DNA of 5,380 nt. It comes from an uncultured Oscillospiraceae bacterium. Its GTDB lineage: Bacteria; Bacillota; Clostridia; Oscillospirales; Acutalibacteraceae. The DNA lies in assembly GCA_902490145.1 (NCBI GenBank), contig CABUCT010000088.1, positions 1-5,380 on the forward strand, in the 5' to 3' direction. How positions within the stretch are numbered: the stretch's first letter is position 1; each line of letters opens with the position of its first letter. The position numbers were made by a program, and so were the translations under genes. Shown here piece by piece: positions 1 through 5,380 of the stretch. The notes under the pieces are model-generated. The model saw only the letters and a list, made by a program, of their open reading frames with translations. It made no database searches and was not told the origin of the DNA.

Positions 1-335
1 ACATTCCCTGTTTTGAAAAGTTCAACAAATTCAGGAAGATTATGATAATGCACTGAAAGTGCTTCTGAGGTATTGAAAAACGGTAAATTTGCAAGCAGCA
101 TACCAAACGCGATTGGAAGAAGTAAAAGCGGTTCAAACTGTTTTCCTATCGCAAGATATATCAGCAAACAGGCAACCACAAGCATAACAAGATTTTGCCA
201 GCCGGTATCCCCAAAATTGTTTATCATAGTACCGATACCAGACTCGGTATACAGTTGTTTTAATGCGTCTAAAAAAAGATCAAATACATTCATTAACTGA
301 CAAATAGCAGTCACAAATGGCATGGCTATCTGCAT
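1..335 (-). CDS. oadB: Sodium ion-translocating decarboxylase beta subunit, 3' part cut by window edge
   Basis: The beta subunit is the polytopic membrane part of biotin-dependent decarboxylases: it decarboxylates carboxybiotin and exports Na+. Only the first 111 residues are in the window and the frame is open at position 1. The family hallmark is plain: GWQNLVMLVVACLLIYLAIG (about 46-64), then KQFEPLLLLPIAFGML (65-80) and LANLP (81-85). The first 45 residues form an amphipathic leader, as in OadB, GcdB and MmdB. The full protein is normally about 370-430 residues, so some 260 or more lie beyond the left edge. It starts 18 bp after oadG. Whether it serves oxaloacetate, methylmalonyl-CoA or glutaconyl-CoA decarboxylase depends on an alpha subunit that is not visible, so the symbol stands for the family only. 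Confidence 0.93.
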   Translation of the reverse strand, partial: MQIAMPFVTAICQLMNVFDLFLDALKQLYTESGIGTMINNFGDTGWQNLVMLVVACLLIYLAIGKQFEPLLLLPIAFGMLLANLPFFNTSEALSVHYHNLPEFVELFKTGN

Positions 336-343
336 TTTTACAT

Positions 344-350
344 CCCCTTT
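344..350 (-). promoter_or_regulatory. Ribosome binding site that fixes the beta-subunit start
   Basis: AAAGGGG on the minus strand ends 8 nt before the ATG at 335 and begins only three bases after the oadG stop (356-354). An ATG at 343-341 touches the Shine-Dalgarno and is followed at once by TAA, so it cannot be a start. The in-frame ATG at 323 is too far away. Confidence 0.75.
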
Positions 351-353
351 CTG

Positions 354-725
354 TTAAAAAGGCTTAATATTTTCAAGTATTCCGGCAGTTGCCCAAATTG
401 GTCTTTCAATGTTATCTGATCGACGGATAGAAGCAACTCTATATTTTTTTGAATCTCCATTTAACATGCTCATTGCAGCAGCAGTTATCACTGCTATAAG
501 CTCACTTTCATCCTCTGTTTTAACATTAGAAGTTAATACAGTTTTTGCAGGAACGGTTTTTTGATCCTTTGTTTTTTTATTATCAGATTTATTATTGCTT
601 TTTTCAGTAAATACTTTTCCAAATCCGTAAATAATCATTATAAGTAAAAACAGGACCATAAACACTATTGTTATTCCGGTGATCGTTACCAGCATTGTGT
701 TTGAAAATGATATATTTTTAAACAT
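354..725 (-). CDS. oadG: Sodium-pump decarboxylase gamma subunit (OadG family)
   Basis: OadG-type subunits are small membrane proteins that hold together the alpha and beta subunits of Na+-translocating decarboxylases. This one has 123 residues. A single membrane helix spans about residues 11-34, followed by a Lys/Asn/Asp-rich linker (about 40-72) and a short cytoplasmic C-terminal domain. That domain carries the family features ELIAVITAAA (75-84), an Arg pair (101-102) and PIWATAG (109-115), where carboxyltransferase contact is expected. The ATG at 725 follows a strong GGAGG (739-735) by 9 nt. ddl ends 18 bp upstream and the beta subunit begins 18 bp downstream, so it is co-transcribed with both. 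The pump's substrate (oxaloacetate, methylmalonyl-CoA or glutaconyl-CoA) cannot be decided from gamma alone. The family is weakly conserved, but the beta neighbour makes the call solid. Confidence 0.88.
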   Translation of the reverse strand: MFKNISFSNTMLVTITGITIVFMVLFLLIMIIYGFGKVFTEKSNNKSDNKKTKDQKTVPAKTVLTSNVKTEDESELIAVITAAAMSMLNGDSKKYRVASIRRSDNIERPIWATAGILENIKPF

Positions 726-743
726 ATTTCAATTCCTCCGAAT

Positions 744-1919
744 CTATTTTTTCGCACCCTTAGCACCGAAAGCACCGTTTTCAAGAATATTGGTATCATA
801 GGTAAACATTAAATTCTTGCGGTCGCGATCGCGTTTCATGCCAAGACGAATTATATCATCAAGAAGTTCCTTATACTCTTTACCGGTTTCCTTCCAAAGA
901 TAAAAAGCAAGCGATCCGGGAATTGTGTTTATCTCGTTAATATATACTTTATCATTATCAGACTCATCAATCAAAAAGTCTATTCTTACCACACCGCAGC
1001 AATCAATAACCTTGAAAACCTTCTTTGCAATATCCTGAATTTCAACGGTTTTTTCATTTGAAATCTTTGCAGGAATAATACGAGAAAGTCCCGACATTCC
1101 TTTGGAAGCTGAATTTGACTTATACTTATCATCATAAGACAAAATTTCATCGCTCATTATCGGTTCTTCACACACGGAAGCATTGCAGTTTGAAGCATCT
1201 CCCAACACTGAACAGTTTATTTCACGCAGCTTTGTGATTGCCTTTTCCACCAAAATACGGGAAGCAAATTGAGAAGCGTAATTTACTTTTTCCTGAAGTG
1301 ATGCCATATCAGAAACCTTGGAGATTCCAACACTTGAACCGAGATTTGCCGGTTTTACTATCACCGGAAAACCAATCTCATTTTGGATTTTTTCAGCTAT
1401 GCTCGTTCCGTTCTCGACCCATTCACGTGAAGTAAATCCAAATCCGTCCACGACCGGCAGCTCATTTGATTTCATAACATCTTTGAACAAAATCTTATCC
1501 ATTCCAACCGAAGAAGAAAGAATGTTACACTCAGCATAAGGTAATGCCAACGCCTCAACGAATCCTTGTATGGTACCATCCTCACAGTTAGTTCCGTGAA
1601 CTATCGGAAAAGCAAAATCAATTACAATGCCATTTTTCAATTTAAATGCACCGTGTTTCTCAGACAGCATCATTACTTTTTGATCCATGCGAATAAATGT
1701 GACTCGACTGCATTTTTTTAGCAGCTCATTAATGTTTTTAAAACTTTCAACATTTCGAAGAACTGCTCCTGTATACATTTCTCCGCTCTTTGTTACATAA
1801 ACAGGTATAATATTATATTTTTCGCTGTCCATCGAATTCATGGCCTGAAGTGCTGATATTACCGAAACTTCATGTTCGACCGATGAACCTCCGAAAAACA
1901 CACCGAGATTCATTTTCAT
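744..1919 (-). CDS. ddl: D-alanine--D-alanine ligase
   Basis: Ddl is a cytoplasmic ATP-grasp enzyme that condenses two D-alanines into the dipeptide used by MurF, encoded 13 bp upstream. Motifs in order over 391 residues are the N-terminal GGSSVEHEVSV (10-20, with Glu15 as conserved acid), HGTNCEDGTIQG (108-119), the ATP-grasp VIVKPANLGSSVGISK (186-201), and LREINCSVLG (231-240). The omega-loop SYDDKY follows at 261-266, then GMSGLSRIIPA (274-284). Arg312 and Asp314 in RIDF, and Glu329 and Asn331 in NEINTIPG, fit the Mg2+ and transition-state residues. The Lys-Tyr pair at 265-266 matches the D-Ala-D-Ala enzymes and argues against a VanA-type D-lactate ligase. Oddities are Cys112 where Gly is common, many cysteines, and a basic C-terminal tail ending in three GA(F/K) units. 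It is longer than the roughly 300-370 residues usual for Ddl. The function is secure. Confidence 0.95.
   Translation of the reverse strand: MKMNLGVFFGGSSVEHEVSVISALQAMNSMDSEKYNIIPVYVTKSGEMYTGAVLRNVESFKNINELLKKCSRVTFIRMDQKVMMLSEKHGAFKLKNGIVIDFAFPIVHGTNCEDGTIQGFVEALALPYAECNILSSSVGMDKILFKDVMKSNELPVVDGFGFTSREWVENGTSIAEKIQNEIGFPVIVKPANLGSSVGISKVSDMASLQEKVNYASQFASRILVEKAITKLREINCSVLGDASNCNASVCEEPIMSDEILSYDDKYKSNSASKGMSGLSRIIPAKISNEKTVEIQDIAKKVFKVIDCCGVVRIDFLIDESDNDKVYINEINTIPGSLAFYLWKETGKEYKELLDDIIRLGMKRDRDRKNLMFTYDTNILENGAFGAKGAKK
750..776 (-). repeat. Three 9-bp units encoding the GA(F/K) tail of Ddl
   Basis: On the minus strand, GGTGCTTTC (776-768), GGTGCTAAG (767-759) and GGTGCGAAA (758-750) repeat in register with the codons. 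They encode GAF-GAK-GAK at residues 382-390, just before the final Lys and the TAG stop. The regular period suggests short tandem expansion at the 3' end of ddl. Confidence 0.6.
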
Positions 1920-1927
1920 TTTTATTA

Positions 1928-1934
1928 CCCCTTT
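1928..1934 (-). promoter_or_regulatory. ddl ribosome binding site overlapping the murF stop codon
   Basis: AAAGGGG on the minus strand shares its first two bases with the murF stop TAA (1935-1933). It sits 8 nt before the ddl ATG at 1919. A second ATG two codons on, at 1913, would be 14 nt away and is less likely. Ribosomes ending murF would release on top of this site, so the two genes are probably translationally coupled. Confidence 0.7.
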
Positions 1935-3510
1935 ATTTCAAATAATTATCGGGCAAGTCATTTTCCAAAAGCACCACACAATTAGTGTCAAGAGTGGGAA
2001 CAAGTTGTTCCATTGCTTCCTTAAAAGATGCCGTTATGTGTATCTTATTTTTGTCATAATTAAGCTTATCAAGTGCGGCTGACATGGGCTTTGATCGTTC
2101 AATTCCGACAAGATATATCTCATCGCAAATCTTTCCGGCCTCAAGTCCGAGTTTATAGTTGCATTCATATTCCTTGTCACCCAATTCAACAAGTCCGGGA
2201 GTAACAATTATTTTTTTCATCCCCTCAAAATGGGACAATACATTTACAGCTTCAATACAACCCTTTGGATTTGAATTATATGCATCATCAATAAGAGTTG
2301 CACCTTTCGCAAAACTTTTCATTTCAAGACGGTGTGCAACAGGTTTTAATGCGTTTACGGAAAATTTTATATCACTGCTGCTTACACCAAGATCGTGGGC
2401 AATAGCAGCCGCTCCCAAAATATTAAGAACATTGTGTGTCCCAAGCAATCTTGTAGTAACAGTTATTCGTTCGTCACCAATGCAAATGTCAAAGCTTGAG
2501 CCGGCAGATGAGCAGGTAATATTTTCAGCACGACAAAAATTTCCCTTATCTGTTCCATAAAACACAGTGTTTTCATATCGGACCGAACGCTCGGAAATAT
2601 ACTCATTGTCACCGTTCAAAAATATTTTTCCGTTTTTTAAAGCTACTGCATCAGCAAGCTCAAATTTTGTATCTATTATATTTTCAACAGAGCCGAAAGT
2701 ATTCAAATGCTGAGGTCCGACAGAAGTAATAAGCCCCACAGACGGATTAACAATATCACAAATTTCTTTAATATCTCCGACATTCTTTGCTCCCATTTCA
2801 GCAATAAAAATTTCGGTCGCAGGCTTCATCTTTTCTCGGATTGTACGCACGACTCCCATAGGCGTATTAAAGCTTTCGGGTGTAACAGTAACTGTGTATT
2901 TTTCGGAAAGAAGTCTTTCAAGAATAAACTTTGTGGTGGTTTTTCCATAACTTCCGGTAACTCCGATAACAGTCATATCGGGCGATGATTTTAATATCCT
3001 TTTCGCATCGCTTATAAAGTGCTGTGAAACTGCTTTTTCAATCGGTTTATTAATCAAATTTACTATCGGAACAACAAAGTCACTAAATGCAAAAATTACA
3101 ATTGCAATAAATGGAACTATACCAAAAAGAGACGGCACAGCCATTAACCCTGTGAGAATCAGAAAAATTATCAAAAGAGTGACATACATTCTTTTTACTC
3201 TTGCGGTATAGACCAGCGGTTTTATGGATTTTTTCTGACCTGAGCAGGAGGATGCTATCGACATTATGAGGGTAAGCAAACAAAGTACAGAAAAAATGGA
3301 TTTTTTAAACAAAATATAAACAGCCGAAAAACTTGCAATCTGAACGACTGATATTATCAGGTCCAATATCCAGCCGTCAAAAAGCCAGCCTCGAAAGCGA
3401 CTGTTTACATAGGAATTTTGCTGAAGCATTTGAAAGGCTCGCGTCGAACCGAAAATTACAGATAAAAATAAAAGAACTACTGAAGCAAAATTAAAAACTG
3501 TTTCGGTCAT
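1933..3510 (-). CDS. murF: MurF-type ligase with an N-terminal membrane domain
   Basis: MurF joins D-Ala-D-Ala to UDP-MurNAc-tripeptide using ATP, the last cytoplasmic ligation of peptidoglycan precursor synthesis. In this 525-residue protein, the Mur ligase core starts near residue 178. It has the ATP loop GVTGSYGKTTTK (183-194), the metal-site EMGAKNVGDI (Glu238) and GPQHLNTFGS (His268), and probable carbamylated Lys282. Further motifs are GTHNVLNILGAAAIA (357-371), HRLEMK (393-398), the MurF-like DDAYNSNP (408-415) and PGLVELGDKEY (438-448). The first 155 residues are unusual: about five hydrophobic helices (near 5-21, 47-68, 71-88, 108-126, 127-150) replace the usual soluble substrate-binding domain. 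Basic loops at 24-40 and 93-107 fit a cytoplasmic ligase under the positive-inside rule. The ATG follows AAAGGA (3524-3519) by 8 nt. Adjacency to ddl supports MurF, but another Mur-type amide ligase is possible. Confidence 0.85.
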   Translation of the reverse strand: MTETVFNFASVVLLFLSVIFGSTRAFQMLQQNSYVNSRFRGWLFDGWILDLIISVVQIASFSAVYILFKKSIFSVLCLLTLIMSIASSCSGQKKSIKPLVYTARVKRMYVTLLIIFLILTGLMAVPSLFGIVPFIAIVIFAFSDFVVPIVNLINKPIEKAVSQHFISDAKRILKSSPDMTVIGVTGSYGKTTTKFILERLLSEKYTVTVTPESFNTPMGVVRTIREKMKPATEIFIAEMGAKNVGDIKEICDIVNPSVGLITSVGPQHLNTFGSVENIIDTKFELADAVALKNGKIFLNGDNEYISERSVRYENTVFYGTDKGNFCRAENITCSSAGSSFDICIGDERITVTTRLLGTHNVLNILGAAAIAHDLGVSSSDIKFSVNALKPVAHRLEMKSFAKGATLIDDAYNSNPKGCIEAVNVLSHFEGMKKIIVTPGLVELGDKEYECNYKLGLEAGKICDEIYLVGIERSKPMSAALDKLNYDKNKIHITASFKEAMEQLVPTLDTNCVVLLENDLPDNYLK

Positions 3511-3554
3511 TTCGATTTTCCTTTCTTATAATATAATAAAAATTAATTTTTCCG

Positions 3555-4319
3555 TTATCCTATACACAAAAAACTTTTTATAATCGAGATTACCTCTCCC
3601 GGCTTCTCAACAAAAGCCCAATGCCCTGCATCTTTAATAATACAAAGTCCTGCATCTTTAATTCTGCTTTCAATTATTTTCGCATCTCTTACAGGAGTAG
3701 CGGTATCGTTTTCCCCATATATAAGAAGCGTTGAAGCTTTAATATTCGATAAAATCGGAGTTAAATCTTCATTAACAACCTTGACAAGAGTTTGTCTCAT
3801 TACAGGGGGTGCAGAATTATAATCGCTTGAACCAAAATGTTTTCTTGCCTTGTCAAGTGTTCCTGCACAAGCCTTTTTTAATGGTGGAAGAGTTAAAAAC
3901 CATTTTACAGTTTTGAAAGTTGCAATTTTCACCTTTGATTTAAAAGATTTTTTCGGCTTTACTCCCGCTGCATCAAGTAAAATTATTTTATTGGGATTTA
4001 TCCTTCCGGTTCCGCACAGCTTCATTATAACTCTTCCGCCGAACGAATGACCCACAAGAATCGGATCTTTAAGCCCAAGATATTCAAAAAAATCAAGAGT
4101 AATCTGTGCAAAGTTTTCTACTTCCCACGGAGAATCCGGCATGTCACTTTTACCGAATCCCGGAAAATCAAGAGAGATCACCCTGTATTTTAAAGAAACT
4201 ATTTTTGAGAGATAGCTAAAGGCATCCAAAGAAGATCCCCAGCCATGGAGCAATACTATATCTTCGCCCTCTCCGCTTATCTCATATCTGATTTTTAAGC
4301 CATCAATTTCTGTGAACAT
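3555..4319 (-). CDS. Alpha/beta-fold hydrolase, substrate unknown
   Basis: This 254-residue protein has the full layout of a single-domain alpha/beta hydrolase. The oxyanion-hole motif HGWG is at residues 25-28. The nucleophile elbow GHSFGG is at 90-95, making Ser92 the nucleophile. The acid is probably Asp205 in YGENDTATP, and the catalytic His is His233 in DAGHW. A region of about residues 120-185, rich in Lys, Phe and Pro, forms the variable cap that sets the substrate. No signal peptide or clear membrane helix is present, so it should be cytoplasmic. Its neighbours are prfB 112 bp upstream and murF 44 bp downstream. Its place ahead of murF-ddl hints at a cell-envelope role, but general esterase, lipase or peptidase activity is equally possible. 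The family call is secure; the function is not. The start is set by the CGGAG site at 4331-4327. Confidence 0.92.
   Translation of the reverse strand: MFTEIDGLKIRYEISGEGEDIVLLHGWGSSLDAFSYLSKIVSLKYRVISLDFPGFGKSDMPDSPWEVENFAQITLDFFEYLGLKDPILVGHSFGGRVIMKLCGTGRINPNKIILLDAAGVKPKKSFKSKVKIATFKTVKWFLTLPPLKKACAGTLDKARKHFGSSDYNSAPPVMRQTLVKVVNEDLTPILSNIKASTLLIYGENDTATPVRDAKIIESRIKDAGLCIIKDAGHWAFVEKPGEVISIIKSFLCIG
3625..3662 (-). repeat. 14-bp direct repeat with 24-bp period inside the hydrolase gene
   Basis: CCTGCATCTTTAAT (plus strand) occurs at 3625-3638 and again, perfectly, at 3649-3662. The 24-bp period equals eight codons. In the protein it gives IKDAG twice, at residues 220-224 and 228-232, the second running directly into the catalytic His233. 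Many alpha/beta hydrolases carry a weaker echo of this kind before the histidine, so shared structure may explain the protein similarity. The exact DNA match still suggests a small in-frame duplication or gene-conversion trace. Confidence 0.6.
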
Positions 4320-4326
4320 ATATAAT

Positions 4327-4331
4327 CTCCG
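4327..4331 (-). promoter_or_regulatory. Ribosome binding site that fixes the hydrolase start
   Basis: CGGAG on the minus strand lies 7 nt before the ATG at 4319. An in-frame TTG at 4355 would add 12 residues (MPIIQTAKRRLY), but that region overlaps the leader hairpin and has no Shine-Dalgarno sequence before it. The ATG also places the start right before the FTEIDG strand typical of alpha/beta hydrolase N-termini. Confidence 0.75.
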
Positions 4332-4332
4332 T

Positions 4333-4356
4333 TTTGCCGTTTGTATTATCGGCAAA
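4333..4356 (-). promoter_or_regulatory. Short hairpin in the leader, just upstream of the hydrolase RBS
   Basis: TTTGCCG at 4356-4350 and CGGCAAA at 4339-4333 are perfect 7-bp inverted arms around a 10-nt AT-rich loop. The 3' arm ends one base before the CGGAG Shine-Dalgarno at 4331-4327. The stem is not followed by a T-run on the minus strand, so it is not an intrinsic terminator. It could shape ribosome access to the hydrolase start or protect the 5' end of the mRNA. Only the inverted repeat is seen directly; its function is inferred. Confidence 0.4.
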
Positions 4357-4393
4357 GTTTAATAATCTATTTAAGCTGAAAATAAAAATAATC

Positions 4394-4422
4394 TGTATAT
4401 CGGTACCAGAAATGTTTTTCAA
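4394..4422 (-). promoter_or_regulatory. Candidate sigma-A promoter for the hydrolase-murF-ddl-oadGB operon
   Basis: Read on the minus strand, TTGAAA at 4422-4417 matches five of six bases of the -35 consensus. TATACA at 4399-4394 matches four of six bases of the -10 consensus. The spacer is exactly 17 bp. The -35 begins 10 bp past the prfB stop codon. Transcription would start near 4387 and give a leader of roughly 68 nt before the hydrolase ATG. The surrounding DNA is AT-rich, so a chance match is possible. prfB read-through could also feed the operon, since no convincing terminator separates them. Confidence 0.45.
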
Positions 4423-4431
4423 TCTGACCTG

Positions 4432-5380
4432 TTATTCTGCTCCATTTCCAAGCTGACCAAGACTTGATGCCTTAAGATAAGCGTTAATAAATCCGTCAAG
4501 ATCTCCATCCATAACAGCTCCAATGTTACCCATTTCAAATCCCGTACGATGGTCTTTTACCATTGTATAAGGCATAAAAACATAGGAACGAATTTGTGAT
4601 CCCCAGCCGATTTCTTTTTGAACACCTTTGATATCTTCGATTTTTTCAAGGTGTTCACGCTCTTTAATCTCAATAAGCTTTGATTTCAGCATTTTCATTG
4701 CCATTTCCCGGTTTTGATGCTGACTGCGTTCATTTTGGCAAGCAACAATTATTCCGGTTGGAATATGAGTAATTCGGATGGCCGATTCGGTTTTGTTGAT
4801 ATGCTGTCCGCCTGCACCGCTTGAACGATAGGTATCTACTTTTAAATCTTCCTCTCGAATTTCCACTTCCATATCGTCAGATATTTCCGGCATAACCTCA
4901 AGAGAAGCAAAAGAAGTATGACGCCTTCCGCTGCTGTCAAATGGAGATACTCGCACAAGACGATGTACACCCGCCTCAGATTTCATAAATCCGTAAGCAT
5001 TTTCTCCTTCTAACAGCAAAACCGCACTTTTAAGGCCTGCTTCTTCTCCGTCAAGATAATCAATTGTTTTTGCTTTAAATCCATGAGCATCTGCCCAGTG
5101 ATTATACATTCTGAAAAGCATTTCCGCCCAATCCTGGGCCTCAGTTCCGCCCGCTCCTGCATGAAATGTTAATATGGCATTCTTGGAATCATATTCTCCG
5201 CTAAGCAAAGTGCTCATACGCATATCTTCCATGACCTTAAGAACATGATCAACTCCCTCAGTCACCTCTCCGATAAGGTTTTCATCGCCTTCCTCATCAG
5301 CCATTTCGATAAGAGTCAAAGTATCATCGTAATCAGTACAAAGAGATGCATATGATGATACTTTATTTTTTAGCTTACTG
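4432..5380 (-). CDS. prfB: Peptide chain release factor 2 (RF2), N-terminus missing at window edge
   Basis: RF2 enters the ribosomal A site at UGA and UAA stop codons and triggers hydrolysis of peptidyl-tRNA. The frame is open to the right edge and ends in TAA at 4434-4432. About 315 residues are visible; RF2 is usually about 365, so roughly 50 N-terminal residues are missing. The stop-codon-reading SPF tripeptide is at 4947-4939, which separates RF2 from RF1 (PxT). The catalytic GGQ is at 4812-4804 in the context RSSGAGGQHINKTESA. The residue four before GGQ is Ser, not the Thr of E. coli K-12 RF2. The C-terminal QIRSYVF and MVKDHRTG blocks are typical. A TTG at 5319 is not the start, because RF2-like sequence (SKLKNKV and onward) continues upstream of it. 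The programmed frameshift site found near codon 25 in many prfB genes would lie outside the window, so it cannot be assessed. Identification is firm. Confidence 0.97.
   Translation of the reverse strand, partial: SKLKNKVSSYASLCTDYDDTLTLIEMADEEGDENLIGEVTEGVDHVLKVMEDMRMSTLLSGEYDSKNAILTFHAGAGGTEAQDWAEMLFRMYNHWADAHGFKAKTIDYLDGEEAGLKSAVLLLEGENAYGFMKSEAGVHRLVRVSPFDSSGRRHTSFASLEVMPEISDDMEVEIREEDLKVDTYRSSGAGGQHINKTESAIRITHIPTGIIVACQNERSQHQNREMAMKMLKSKLIEIKEREHLEKIEDIKGVQKEIGWGSQIRSYVFMPYTMVKDHRTGFEMGNIGAVMDGDLDGFINAYLKASSLGQLGNGAE

Noticed and set aside
73..300. Plus-strand open frame of 75 codons
   Set aside because: It lies wholly opposite the beta-subunit gene, whose minus-strand product has a clear family signature. 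The plus-strand translation has no recognisable domain or good ribosome binding site.
338..343. ATG-TAA start-stop between oadG and the beta subunit
   Set aside because: It touches the Shine-Dalgarno with no spacing, so a ribosome could not use it as a start; most likely chance.
824..833. GC-rich 10-bp palindrome CGCGATCGCG
   Set aside because: It occurs once, within the Arg-Asp-Arg codons of ddl. With no second copy there is no case for a functional site.
2159..2560. Plus-strand open frame of 133 codons, and similar plus-strand frames at 1238-1435, 1318-1539, 2707-2988 and 3850-4050
   Set aside because: All are antisense to well-supported minus-strand genes (murF, ddl, hydrolase), and their translations look like low-meaning shadow peptides.
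3083..3283. Minus-strand 66-codon frame inside murF
   Set aside because: It overlaps the membrane-domain part of murF in another phase. The murF frame continues unbroken through it, so there is no sign of a frameshift.
3525..3538. AT-rich -10-like string (TATTATATTATAAG) before murF
   Set aside because: At 17-bp spacing the upstream hexamers do not resemble TTGACA for any register, so I do not call a murF promoter.
4320..4355. N-terminal extension of the hydrolase from a TTG at 4355
   Set aside because: The extension overlaps the hairpin and the Shine-Dalgarno, and the ATG at 4319 is correctly spaced from CGGAG.
4392..4410. Possible terminator after prfB: TCTG/CAGA arms followed by a T-rich stretch
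   Set aside because: The stem has only four pairs with an 11-nt loop, too weak for an intrinsic terminator, and it overlaps the better promoter match.
5317..5319. TTG as the start of prfB
   Set aside because: The frame continues upstream to the window edge with RF2-like N-terminal sequence. Starting here would remove much of domain 1.

Overview
The window is an AT-rich bacterial segment in which every supported gene lies on the minus strand, so it reads from high to low coordinates. AG-rich Shine-Dalgarno sequences, short gaps, a clostridial-type Ddl, a membrane-anchored MurF-like ligase and a sodium-pump decarboxylase beta/gamma pair suggest an anaerobic Firmicute of class Clostridia, possibly near the Ruminococcaceae/Oscillospirales. 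That placement is inferred from protein character, not from a search.

Layout in transcription order: (1) 5380-4432, most of prfB (peptide chain release factor 2), with its N-terminus beyond the right edge; (2) 4431-4320, a 112-bp spacer with a candidate sigma-A promoter, a small hairpin and the ribosome binding site of the next gene; (3) 4319-3555, an alpha/beta-fold hydrolase of unknown substrate; (4) 3510-1933, a MurF-type ligase with about five predicted membrane segments at its N-terminus; (5) 1919-744, D-alanine--D-alanine ligase; (6) 725-354, an OadG-like gamma subunit; (7) 335 to beyond position 1, the start of the sodium-translocating decarboxylase beta subunit. The beta-subunit start at 335 is set by a ribosome binding site at 350-344.

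The hydrolase-murF-ddl-oadG-oadB block looks like one operon. Gaps are 44, 13, 18 and 18 bp, each gene has its own Shine-Dalgarno sequence, and no intrinsic terminator is visible between genes. Ddl makes D-Ala-D-Ala and MurF attaches it to the UDP-MurNAc-tripeptide, so these two form a consecutive pathway pair. The gamma and beta subunits belong to a membrane pump that exports Na+ using decarboxylation of a biotin-bound carboxyl group; its alpha and biotin-carrier partners are not in the window.

No RNA gene, CRISPR array, mobile element, prophage or defence system was seen. There is no stretch over 300 bp without a gene. The features most worth following are the membrane-embedded MurF and the joining of wall-dipeptide genes to a Na+ pump. 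Most of the window is otherwise ordinary core genome.
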